Assembly (NCBI RefSeq): GCF_000019185.1
Contig: NC_010334.1
Span: 744,001 to 808,000 of the forward strand
DNA: 64,000 nt
Direction of reading: 5' to 3'
From: Shewanella halifaxensis HAW-EB4
GTDB lineage: Bacteria > Pseudomonadota > Gammaproteobacteria > Enterobacterales > Shewanellaceae
The position numbers were made by a program, and so were the translations under genes. Shown here one piece after another: positions 54,903 to 63,094 of this stretch (position 1 is the first letter of the stretch; each line of letters opens with the position of its first letter). A model generated the notes under the pieces. That model saw nothing but the letters and a program-made list of their open reading frames with translations, was not told the DNA's origin and made no database searches.

Positions 54903-55741
54903 TAAAAGTCTATCGTCCAACTAAATTACCTCAGGCATTGAACTATAAAGCGCTATGGGGTGCCACCCTCTTTGCTGGTGGTACAGATATCATGGTTCGT
55001 GGTCTGGAAAACCGAATTGATAGTGAGGCTCCGATACTCTTTCTTGATAATATTGACGGGCTTAAAAAGATTGAACGAGTGAATTCAGGCAATGAGTCCA
55101 GAGTGGTAATTGGAGCAGGGGTGACCTTGCATGAGTTGATTGCCCATGAGTTAACCCCCTTAATGGTCAAAGATGCCGCTAACCGCATTGGAGCCCCAGC
55201 CCTTCGAAATCGAGCGACCTTGATAGGTAATATATGTAACGCTTCTCCAGCAGCTGACATGTTACCCGCGCTCTACTTGCTGGATGCCCGTGTTGATCTT
55301 ACCAGTAAGCACTGTAGCAGACAGCTACCTATAGATGAGTTTATTCTAGGACCGGGCAAAACAGCACTTAATGCCGATGAGATTGTGACCAGTGTGAGTC
55401 TGACGTTATCCCAGTTCGATGATTATTTTTATCATAAAGTGGGGACTCGCGCCGCCAATGCTCTGACCAAACTGTCGATATTGGCTGCAGTAAGAATTGA
55501 ATCAGGCACTATCATGGATTGGCGATTAACGTTTGGCGCCGTAGGGCCAACGGTGGTCAGAAGTGTTGAGTTTGAAAATAGTCTCATTGGGCGCAATGCT
55601 TCGATATTAAAAGAAGGCAAAACACGTACCGAAATACTCAAATATTATAGTGATCTGATCTCGCCAATTGACGATTGTCGTTCCAGTGCTGAGTATCGTA
55701 GGTGTGCGGCGATGAATTTACTGCGCCGCTGGTTAGGCTAA
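54899..55741 (+). CDS. xdhB: FAD-binding subunit of molybdenum hydroxylase (XdhB-type)
   Basis: 280 residues. FAD motifs FAGGTDIMVRG near 25 and LIGNICNASPAADMLPALY near 107 are typical of the CoxM/XdhB family. The ATG at 54899 overlaps the xdhC stop in ATGA. The longer frame from the GTG at 54887 would add MGGS and is less likely. It completes a three-gene xanthine dehydrogenase-type enzyme. Confidence 0.91.
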   Translation: MIKVYRPTKLPQALNYKALWGATLFAGGTDIMVRGLENRIDSEAPILFLDNIDGLKKIERVNSGNESRVVIGAGVTLHELIAHELTPLMVKDAANRIGAPALRNRATLIGNICNASPAADMLPALYLLDARVDLTSKHCSRQLPIDEFILGPGKTALNADEIVTSVSLTLSQFDDYFYHKVGTRAANALTKLSILAAVRIESGTIMDWRLTFGAVGPTVVRSVEFENSLIGRNASILKEGKTRTEILKYYSDLISPIDDCRSSAEYRRCAAMNLLRRWLG

Positions 55742-55749
55742 TTAGCATC

Positions 55750-55791
55750 AGTATAGGTATATACCTCGAACTAGCGGGATATATCTATACT
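55750..55791. promoter_or_regulatory. Long palindrome between xdhB and pyrB
   Basis: AGTATAGGTATATACC and GGGATATATCTATACT pair over 16 bp with two mismatches and a 10-nt loop. No T-run follows. It starts 8 bp after the xdhB stop and ends 62 bp before the pyrB start. Possibly an RNA hairpin or operator. Confidence 0.45.
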
Positions 55792-55853
55792 CATTGATGG
55801 TAAACGAGTACGATTTTACATCGATTTTGCCACCGGAAAAGGACGCTGTAACA

Positions 55854-56786
55854 ATGAGTAACCCCCTATACAACAAAAATATAATCTCAATTACCGACTT
55901 GTCTCGTGCTGAGCTTGAGTTGATAGTCTCTACCGCAAATGAACTGAAGCAACACCCTCGCCCTGATTTATTAAAAAATAAAGTCATCGCCAGCTGTTTT
56001 TTTGAAGCCTCGACCCGCACTCGCCTCTCTTTCGAGACCGCGGTGCAAAGGTTAGGTGGTAGCGTTATTGGCTTCCCTGACAGTGGCAATACCTCTTTGG
56101 GCAAGAAAGGTGAAACCTTAGCGGATTCAGTGCAGGTGATCTCCTCCTATAGTGATGCATTTTTTATGCGTCATAATCAAGAAGGCGCAGCGCGACTTGC
56201 TAGTGAATTTTCATCGGTTCCCGTGATTAATGGTGGCGATGGCTCTAATCAACATCCGACTCAGACCTTGCTCGACTTGTTTAGTATCTATGAGACCCAA
56301 GGGACCTTAGATAAGTTACAGGTGGCGTTTGTTGGCGACCTAAAATATGGACGCACCGTCCATTCATTGACCCAAGCCTTATCTTTGTTTGATTGTGAGT
56401 TCCACTTTGTTGCGCCTCCAGCACTCTCTATGCCCGAATATATTATCGATGAGCTTAAGGAAAAAGGCTGCACATTCACTCAGTATGACAGCTTAGATGG
56501 CGTACTCTCGAAACTGGATATTCTGTATATGACTCGAGTGCAGAAAGAGCGCTTCGACGAAACTGAGTATCAGCATATGAAATCCAGTTTTATCCTAACT
56601 GCTCAGATGTTTGAAGGTGTAAAGGATAATCTTAAAGTATTACATCCCCTCCCTAGAGTTGATGAGATCACCACCGATGTAGATAGCACTCCATATGCTT
56701 ACTATTTCCAACAGGCTAAAAATGGCGTCTATGCTCGTCAGGCTTTGCTTGCCTTGGTATTGACCAACGAATTTGGAGATAAGTAA
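55854..56786 (+). CDS. pyrB: Aspartate carbamoyltransferase catalytic subunit PyrB
   Basis: 310 residues (E. coli 311). Active-site motifs intact: STRTR (53-57), SLGKKGE for the Lys loop from the neighbouring subunit, HPTQTLLDL, and HPLPRVDE. It makes carbamoyl aspartate for pyrimidine synthesis. The frame begins at 55794, but the ATG at 55854 gives the family start (M-x-NPLY) after AAAAGGA. It overlaps pyrI by one base. The position inside a purine-catabolic locus is unusual. Confidence 0.94.
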   Translation: MSNPLYNKNIISITDLSRAELELIVSTANELKQHPRPDLLKNKVIASCFFEASTRTRLSFETAVQRLGGSVIGFPDSGNTSLGKKGETLADSVQVISSYSDAFFMRHNQEGAARLASEFSSVPVINGGDGSNQHPTQTLLDLFSIYETQGTLDKLQVAFVGDLKYGRTVHSLTQALSLFDCEFHFVAPPALSMPEYIIDELKEKGCTFTQYDSLDGVLSKLDILYMTRVQKERFDETEYQHMKSSFILTAQMFEGVKDNLKVLHPLPRVDEITTDVDSTPYAYYFQQAKNGVYARQALLALVLTNEFGDK

Positions 56787-57244
56787 TGAAAAAGCATCTA
56801 AAAGTTGAAGCTATTGAGCAAGGTACAGTTATCGATCATATTGCTCCTGGTCAAGGTATCAAGATTTTAAAATTCTTTGAACTTTCAAAGGGCCGTCAGC
56901 GTATTACTATAGGTTTGAATCTGCCGACATATGCTGGTGAACATAAAGATTTAATCAAGATTGAAAATACGGTCTTCGATCAAAATCAGGCCAACCAATT
57001 AGCCCTATTTGCGCCTAAGGCGACCATCAATGTAATTGAAAACTTTGAGGTGGTTAAAAAGTTTAAAGTAGCAATCCCTGAGCAGATCGCCGGCGTTCTA
57101 ATATGCCCTAACAGTAATTGTATCAGTCACAATGAGCCTGTAGATAGCCGCTTTAATATCAAGCAAGAGTCTGGAGTGGTGAAACTTAAGTGTCATTACT
57201 GCGAGAAGTCATTTATCTCAGAGGTTTTCAAGGAACTCCACTAA
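56786..57244 (+). CDS. pyrI: Aspartate carbamoyltransferase regulatory subunit PyrI
   Basis: 152 residues (E. coli 153). The N-terminal allosteric domain binds ATP/CTP and the C-terminal zinc domain has Cys 107, 112, 136 and 139 at the same spacing as E. coli. It makes the ATCase of this locus an allosterically regulated holoenzyme. Its ATG overlaps the pyrB stop (TAATG). Confidence 0.95.
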   Translation: MKKHLKVEAIEQGTVIDHIAPGQGIKILKFFELSKGRQRITIGLNLPTYAGEHKDLIKIENTVFDQNQANQLALFAPKATINVIENFEVVKKFKVAIPEQIAGVLICPNSNCISHNEPVDSRFNIKQESGVVKLKCHYCEKSFISEVFKELH

Positions 57245-57265
57245 TTTATTAGTAAATCTTATCCT

Positions 57266-57305
57266 AAAGGCTATCAGTCTCAATATGATAGCCTTTTCTT
57301 ATTTT
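57266..57305 (+). terminator. Intrinsic terminator of xdh-pyrBI
   Basis: AAGGCTATC, loop of 11, GATAGCCTTTTCTTATTTT. It differs by only a few bases from the terminator at 51882. Confidence 0.86.
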
Positions 57306-57491
57306 GATACTTATTTTCTTCTCTTATTTTCAGCCTCCAGCATATCAACCATCTAAGCTAAATTATTTATCACCTGCATATAACACTTGTTGCTTCGATC
57401 GGCTTATCCCACAGTAAATTCATTTTTTTACGTATAGAAAAACTTGACCCGAGTCATAAAAAAAATTCATTTAGAAATTTAATCATGATGT

Positions 57492-57507
57492 TGGCTTAAT
57501 AGTTGCT
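57492..57507 (+). promoter_or_regulatory. Sigma-54 promoter of ygfM-xdhD
   Basis: TGGCTTAATAGTTGCT, identical to the element at 52118. Leader of about 70 nt to ygfM. Confidence 0.85.
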
Positions 57508-57586
57508 CTTATATATTTATTTGTAGCACCTCTTTAGCTGCATTTATTGATGGTTTCAAAATAGAAACCCTTGGGAAGGAAGTATT

Positions 57587-58381
57587 ATGATTGAGCAATT
57601 TTTACAGCCTGATAATACAGAACAGGCATTGGATTTGATGCAGCAACATAGCGCCTGCGCAACTTGGTTTGCTGGAGGATCAAAACTCAATGCTAAACCA
57701 ACATTAACAGAGAAAACGATAGCGATCTCCTTAGATCATCTCTCACTCGATAAGATAGAGTTACAAGGCCAAGCCTTACATATTGGCGCGATGTGCCGAG
57801 TTCAATCGCTGATTGATAGCGAATTAACTCCCTATGCGCTTAAGCAAGCGGCAACCTTTATCTACTCCAAACATCTACGTAATCAAGCAACACTCGGTGG
57901 CGAGATTGCCGCTTACCAAGATGAATCCCTATTATTACCCACATTGATGGCATTAAAGGCTCACGTTATTACCGCCGATGCCAGCAATATTTCAATCGAA
58001 GAATATCTGCAACAAGATAACCGTGACTTGATTTTGCAAGTCGTTATTCCTGATATAAATCTTGTTTGTTTGGCTTTCAATATGACGCGTTCTGCAGCTG
58101 GTCTTTCGATCGTTAATGCCGCAGTGTCTCTATCGCAAACAGGTGAAACCATTATCGTGATAGATGGCGTCTCTCCCCGTAGAGCCGGTTACAGCACCCC
58201 CGTCAGACTGACTGATATCGAAGCCCAAGATTTAGATGAAGAGGCGCTAGAAAAAGCAGTGGCTCAGGCAGTATTTCCAGAAGCCGATATTCGCGGCAGC
58301 ATTGAATATAAGCAGTATATTGCGGGCATCTTAGTGACAGACCTGTTTATCGAGTGCCAACGCTTAGTAAAGGAGGCTTAA
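57587..58381 (+). CDS. ygfM: YgfM: FAD-binding subunit paired with XdhD
   Basis: 264 residues (E. coli YgfM 259), with the start MIEQF matching E. coli. The FAD-domain motif is WFAGGSKLNAKP in place of the usual AGGTD, and LRNQATLGGEIAAYQDESLLLP replaces the usual NI-x-NASP loop. It presumably feeds electrons into or out of XdhD. xdhD starts 3 bp after its stop. Confidence 0.92.
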   Translation: MIEQFLQPDNTEQALDLMQQHSACATWFAGGSKLNAKPTLTEKTIAISLDHLSLDKIELQGQALHIGAMCRVQSLIDSELTPYALKQAATFIYSKHLRNQATLGGEIAAYQDESLLLPTLMALKAHVITADASNISIEEYLQQDNRDLILQVVIPDINLVCLAFNMTRSAAGLSIVNAAVSLSQTGETIIVIDGVSPRRAGYSTPVRLTDIEAQDLDEEALEKAVAQAVFPEADIRGSIEYKQYIAGILVTDLFIECQRLVKEA

Positions 58382-58383
58382 TC

Positions 58384-61254
58384 ATGAGTATTAACCTAAC
58401 AATAAACGGCCGTAAAACGGTGTTGACCTGTCGCGTTGGTGAAAATGTTCAGACTTTGCTGCACAAACTAGGCTACCACTCAGTACGCAACAGTGATGAT
58501 GGTTTTGGCTTTAGTGGCTCTGACACTATTTTGTTTAATGGCCAACTCATTAATGCTTCCTTGCTGATTGCGGCTCAACTTAATGATAGCGAAATCTTCA
58601 CCGCTGAATCATTAGGTGAGTGGAATAAACTTAATCATGTGCAGCAGGCCATGGTTGATGTGGGCGTGGTTCAATCGGGTTATAACGACCCCGCTATGGC
58701 ACTGATATTAACTGAACTGCTTAAACATAATTCTAACCCAAATCGTGCTGAGATTGATGATGCGCTAACCGGGATTTTCAGTCGTGACGCGGGTTATCAA
58801 CAGTATTATCAAGTTATTGAACTCGCTGTTGCACGCCTAACAAATCCACAGCTCGCATCGGGTTATGCGCCAGAGTTCAAGGACGAGCTGAACTTTGTCG
58901 GTAAAAATACCCCTAAAACTGATGCCGCCATCATGGTGCAAGCTAAACCTTGCTATGTGGAAGACAGAATTCCTGACTCAGCTTGTGTGATTAAGATGCT
59001 GCGTAGCCCTCATGCTCACGCCTGGATCACCCATCTCGATGTCACTAAGGCCGAAGCCTTAGAGGGGGTCGTTACCGTAATTACCCATAAGAACTGCCCT
59101 GATATCGCTTATACCCCTGGCGGACAAAGTGCCCCAGAACCTTCACCTTTAGACAGACGCATGTTCTGCAAAAAAATGCGTCATGTAGGGGATCGTGTCG
59201 CTGCCGTCGTTGCTGAGTCGGTAGAGATTGCCGAGCAGGCTCTGAAGCTTATCGAAGTCGAGTATCAGGTGCTTAAGCCAGTATTGAGTATCGATGAGGC
59301 GCGCGCAGCGGATGCTCCGATCATACACAACGGTCCGATTGAATATAAGGTAGGTGCTCCAGCTGATCTTGAAGAGCAAAATGCCAATGCCGATATTAAT
59401 GAAGGCAAGTTTATCGTCAACTTCCCTATCGGTTGCTACCCAAGAAAGAATATTGCTGCCAGCGTACGCGGTCATATCGGCGATCTAGATAAGGGATTTG
59501 CTGAAGCTGATCATATTATCGAGCGCACTTATGAGTCTAAGCAAGTGCAACAATTGCCGACAGAAACTCACATCTGTTATAGCTATATGGATGGTGACCG
59601 TTTAGTCATGCATGATTCGACTCAGGTGCCTTGGCATGTGCGTCGTCAGGTAGCAAATATCATCGGCGTAAAACAAAATAAGGTCCACGTCATTAAAGAG
59701 CGTGTCGGTGGTGGATTTGGCTCTAAGCAAGATGTGTTATTGCAAGATGTCTGTGGTTGGGCGACTTGGATAACCGGCCGCGGTGTCTATTTTCACTATA
59801 CTCGTGAAGAAGAGTTTATCGCTAACTCTAGCCGTCATGTGGCTAAAATTAATGTTAAAATTGGTGCTAAAAAAGATGGCACGCTTACCGCTATCGATAT
59901 GGATTTCTTAGCCAACACCGGTCCTTATGGTAATCATGCTTTGACTGTTCCTTGTAATGGCCCAGCGCTTTCTTTACCACTATACCCTTGTAAGAACGTC
60001 GATTTCCGCGTCACTACTTATTACTCTAACATCTGTCCAACAGGCGCATATCAAGGCTATGGTGCACCAAAAGGCAACTATGCATTAACGATGATTATGG
60101 CTGAAATGGCCGCGGAACTGGGTATCGATCATCTGGACATGGTTGAGAAAAACCGTGTACGCGAAGGGCAAGAACTTGAAATCCTCGGAGCCATTGGTGA
60201 GGGTAAGATGCCTTCTACGCCACCAAGAGCAATGAGTTGCGCCCTTGAGCCCATCCTTAAGCAAGGCCGTGAGCTAATTAACTGGGATAGTGATAAGCAA
60301 GCCGATGGTGACTGGCGAGTAGGCCGAGGTGTGGCCATTATTCAACAGAAATCGGGGATCCCCGATATCGACCAAGCGAACTGTGCCATCAAGATGGCAT
60401 CAGATGGTACCTTTATCGTCCACTCTGGAGGCGCCGATATCGGCACCGGTCTCGATACTGTCCTACTGAAACTCACCGCAGAAGTACTTTGTTGTCAGTT
60501 AGATGACATTACTATCCACTCGGGTGATACCGACCACGCTCCATTTGATAAGGGCGCCTACGCTTCATCGGGTACCTGCTTCTCTGGTAATGCCGCTAAA
60601 ATCGCTGCCGAAAACATGCGCACAAAGATCTTAACCTGTGGCGCCGAGATGTTGTCTGAGCCTGTAGAAGATGTCGCGATTGTAGCACCTGGTTTAGTGA
60701 AGGGTAAAAAAGGTGAAGTGAGCTATTTTGATATTGCTCGCCGCGCTGAAAGTGGTACTGGCTGGGGTCAACTGCTTGCCAGTGGTTGCTTCATCACGCC
60801 ACTATTTGCCTTCCCTTATGGGGCAAACTTTACCGAAGTGGCAGTCAATGTTCGCACCGGTGAGATCAAGCTAGAGAAGTTCTATGCTCTGCTCGATTGC
60901 GGTACCCCAATCAATCCTGATCTCGCTTTAGGGCAGATCTATGGTGCCAGTATGCGCGCCATCGGTCACAGCTTAACCGAAGAGCTTATCTATGATGCCA
61001 GCGGCAATCCATTGACTCGAGATCTTAAGCGTTATGGTGCGCCTATGATTGGTGACATCCCGACTGATTTTAGAGCCGTTTTGGTACCGAGTGACGACAA
61101 GGTCGGCCCTTATGGTGCTAAGTCTATCTCAGAAATTGGTGTCAACGGCGCAGCTCCCGCAATTGCGACCGCTATTCACGATGCTTGTGGTGTCTGGATA
61201 AGAGATTGGCCTTTCACACCAGAAAAGGTGTTGGCAGGGCTCAACAAGCTGTAA
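58384..61254 (+). CDS. xdhD: XdhD: molybdenum hydroxylase with a cysteine-free ferredoxin-like domain
   Basis: 956 residues, exactly the length of E. coli XdhD. Residues about 1-165 correspond to an XdhC-type [2Fe-2S] domain but lack all eight cluster cysteines: the first motif reads NSDDGFGFSGSD, the second QSGYNDPA, the third FSRDAGY. The Mo domain is intact, with GGGFGSKQDVLLQD, YQGYGAPKGN, GADIGTGLDTV and Glu 917 in SISEIG. The ATG at 58384 follows AAGGAGG. The longer frame from 58354 is not used. It is a candidate purine dehydrogenase or urate reductase of the pathway. Without clusters it must pass electrons by another partner. Confidence 0.93.
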   Translation: MSINLTINGRKTVLTCRVGENVQTLLHKLGYHSVRNSDDGFGFSGSDTILFNGQLINASLLIAAQLNDSEIFTAESLGEWNKLNHVQQAMVDVGVVQSGYNDPAMALILTELLKHNSNPNRAEIDDALTGIFSRDAGYQQYYQVIELAVARLTNPQLASGYAPEFKDELNFVGKNTPKTDAAIMVQAKPCYVEDRIPDSACVIKMLRSPHAHAWITHLDVTKAEALEGVVTVITHKNCPDIAYTPGGQSAPEPSPLDRRMFCKKMRHVGDRVAAVVAESVEIAEQALKLIEVEYQVLKPVLSIDEARAADAPIIHNGPIEYKVGAPADLEEQNANADINEGKFIVNFPIGCYPRKNIAASVRGHIGDLDKGFAEADHIIERTYESKQVQQLPTETHICYSYMDGDRLVMHDSTQVPWHVRRQVANIIGVKQNKVHVIKERVGGGFGSKQDVLLQDVCGWATWITGRGVYFHYTREEEFIANSSRHVAKINVKIGAKKDGTLTAIDMDFLANTGPYGNHALTVPCNGPALSLPLYPCKNVDFRVTTYYSNICPTGAYQGYGAPKGNYALTMIMAEMAAELGIDHLDMVEKNRVREGQELEILGAIGEGKMPSTPPRAMSCALEPILKQGRELINWDSDKQADGDWRVGRGVAIIQQKSGIPDIDQANCAIKMASDGTFIVHSGGADIGTGLDTVLLKLTAEVLCCQLDDITIHSGDTDHAPFDKGAYASSGTCFSGNAAKIAAENMRTKILTCGAEMLSEPVEDVAIVAPGLVKGKKGEVSYFDIARRAESGTGWGQLLASGCFITPLFAFPYGANFTEVAVNVRTGEIKLEKFYALLDCGTPINPDLALGQIYGASMRAIGHSLTEELIYDASGNPLTRDLKRYGAPMIGDIPTDFRAVLVPSDDKVGPYGAKSISEIGVNGAAPAIATAIHDACGVWIRDWPFTPEKVLAGLNKL

Positions 61255-61487
61255 TTCTTACAGCAAACCAGTTTCAAACGTGAATTAGCTGAGCTGGTTT
61301 AAATCGTTATTTAGTCAAAGTTAGGCGTTCTCGAATTAATCGAGTTCGCCTCTATATGCTTGTCTGTTTTACCTATTTTACGTTGGTTGTTTGGCCGTTT
61401 TTCTTTCATGTATTTAAGTTGTTTGATCTGACATTTACCTAAAGCGTCGAGTACTGATTGTTACTGAGTCTCTATTGAGCTTGTTTT

Positions 61488-61503
61488 AGGCACCATACTC
61501 GCC
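61488..61503 (+). promoter_or_regulatory. Weak sigma-54 promoter candidate of the purine permease
   Basis: AGGCACCATACTCGCC keeps GGCAC and a GC at the right spacing but has C in place of T in the TTGCT block. The predicted start (about 61514) would leave only about 15 nt before the ATG at 61530, which still includes AAAGGA. Confidence 0.4.
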
Positions 61504-61529
61504 GTTTAGAGCCGAGAAAAGGATTTGAG

Positions 61530-62936
61530 ATGAAACTGTTATATCAAGTTGAAGATAAACCACCCATGGGCGTCAGTATTATTTTGGCGTTGCAACATAT
61601 GCTCGCAGCTATGGGAGCTATCGTTGCGGTTCCCCTCGTTGTCGGTTCAGCCATAGGGCTACCCGTTAATGAAATGGTCATTCTAGTCAATGCCGCCCTT
61701 ATGGTGTCAGGTGTTGTCACCATGATCCAGTGTAAAGGCTTAGGGCCCGTAGGCATTCGTCTTCCCGTCGTGATGGGCACCAGCTTTACCTTTGTGGCGA
61801 TATCGATTTCCATCGGTCTGGAGTCCGGCGTTTCGGCCATTTTTGGTTCGGCGCTTATCGGCTCCTTAGTGATGATTATCGGCAGTCGTTTTATGCCTCA
61901 AATTCGCAAATTATTCCCTCCAGTTGTATCGGGCACCGTCGTGCTGCTTATTGGTTTAACTATCTTACCTGTGGCAGTGGACTGGTTTGCTGGTGGCTTT
62001 GTCGGTGAGGAAACCTATGGTCATCATAGTAATCTAGCCTTGGGTTTCTTGGTTCTGGTGGTGGTTATTGCTCTGTCGCAATGGGGGAAGGGCATTGTTT
62101 CCGCTGCCGCTATCGTTATCGGCATGTTCGTCGGTTACCTCGTGTCCATTATGCTAGGCATAGTCGATTTTACCCCTGTTTTTGCCGCTGAAAACTTTGC
62201 GTTACCGACATTATTACCCTTTGGAATTAGTTTTACCATCAGTGGAATAATCGGCATGTCGATCGCCTATCTGGTCACGATTATGGAGTCTACAGGAGAC
62301 TTTCTGGCCCTCAGTGACGCCACTCATACCAAGCTAACGGGTAAAAAGCTCTCCAGAGGCATCCTCTGTGATGGCGTGGGTAGCGCCTTAGCATCTGCCG
62401 TTGGCACCACACCGTTTTCATCATTTAGTCAAAACGTCGGCATCGTCTCAATCACTGGGGTTGCCAGTCGTCATGTGGTGGCATTAACCGGCCTTATCAT
62501 GGTGTTTGCAGGTCTATTTCCTAAGGTTGGCGCCTTAGTGGTGACGATTCCATCTCCCGTACTTGGCGGCGCGGGACTGGTGATGTTCGCCATGATCATC
62601 TCATCAGGCATCGGAATTCTAGCCCGCATCAATTTCACTAAACGCAACATGCTGATCATCGCCGTAGGTGTTGCTGTTGGTATGAGCGTCACCATGCGCC
62701 CGGAAATTCTGGCTTATTTCCCCGATTACATCAGAGTCATTTTTAGCTCAGGCATTACCGCTGGCTCCTTGGTCGCCTTGTTATTAAACCTCGTGCTCAG
62801 AGTGAGCCGATCCGATGAAGCGCAGTGCGCCGAAGAGAAGCGCGAGTCATTGAGAGAGCAGATAAAAGAGTGTGAATCATGCAACACCGCACTCGCAGAC
62901 CAAGAGGCTGCACGTGTAAAAGTGACTCGTGTTTAG
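61530..62936 (+). CDS. NCS2-family purine (xanthine/urate) permease
   Basis: 468 residues with about 12-14 helices. Family features: ALQHMLAAMGA in helix 1, MGTSFTFV in helix 3, the carboxylate motif TIMESTGDFLALS, and the NAT signature QNVGIVSITGVASR. It resembles the UacT/PbuX side of NCS2 more than XanQ, since no helix 1 extension is present. It should import xanthine, urate or related oxopurines with protons. The cytoplasmic tail is charged and carries CESC. It sits between xdhD and guaD, as xanQ does in E. coli. Confidence 0.88.
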   Translation: MKLLYQVEDKPPMGVSIILALQHMLAAMGAIVAVPLVVGSAIGLPVNEMVILVNAALMVSGVVTMIQCKGLGPVGIRLPVVMGTSFTFVAISISIGLESGVSAIFGSALIGSLVMIIGSRFMPQIRKLFPPVVSGTVVLLIGLTILPVAVDWFAGGFVGEETYGHHSNLALGFLVLVVVIALSQWGKGIVSAAAIVIGMFVGYLVSIMLGIVDFTPVFAAENFALPTLLPFGISFTISGIIGMSIAYLVTIMESTGDFLALSDATHTKLTGKKLSRGILCDGVGSALASAVGTTPFSSFSQNVGIVSITGVASRHVVALTGLIMVFAGLFPKVGALVVTIPSPVLGGAGLVMFAMIISSGIGILARINFTKRNMLIIAVGVAVGMSVTMRPEILAYFPDYIRVIFSSGITAGSLVALLLNLVLRVSRSDEAQCAEEKRESLREQIKECESCNTALADQEAARVKVTRV

Positions 62937-62977
62937 TTTCAGATTGAACCCATAGTGATAACAAACGCTAAATCAAT

Positions 62978-63000
62978 ATGAGTGATTTTAAATCGCTCAT
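62978..63000 (+). terminator. Hairpin between the permease and guaD
   Basis: ATGAGTGATT, loop TTA, AATCGCTCAT with one G-T pair. No T-run follows, so it may be a stability hairpin. Confidence 0.4.
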
Positions 63001-63094
63001 AGCTCAATAAGTAAAAATGAAAAAGTAACACCTGTCGATAGTGCTCAACCACTAATCGAAGTGAACTAGATTATGAATAATATTAGAGGTCAAC

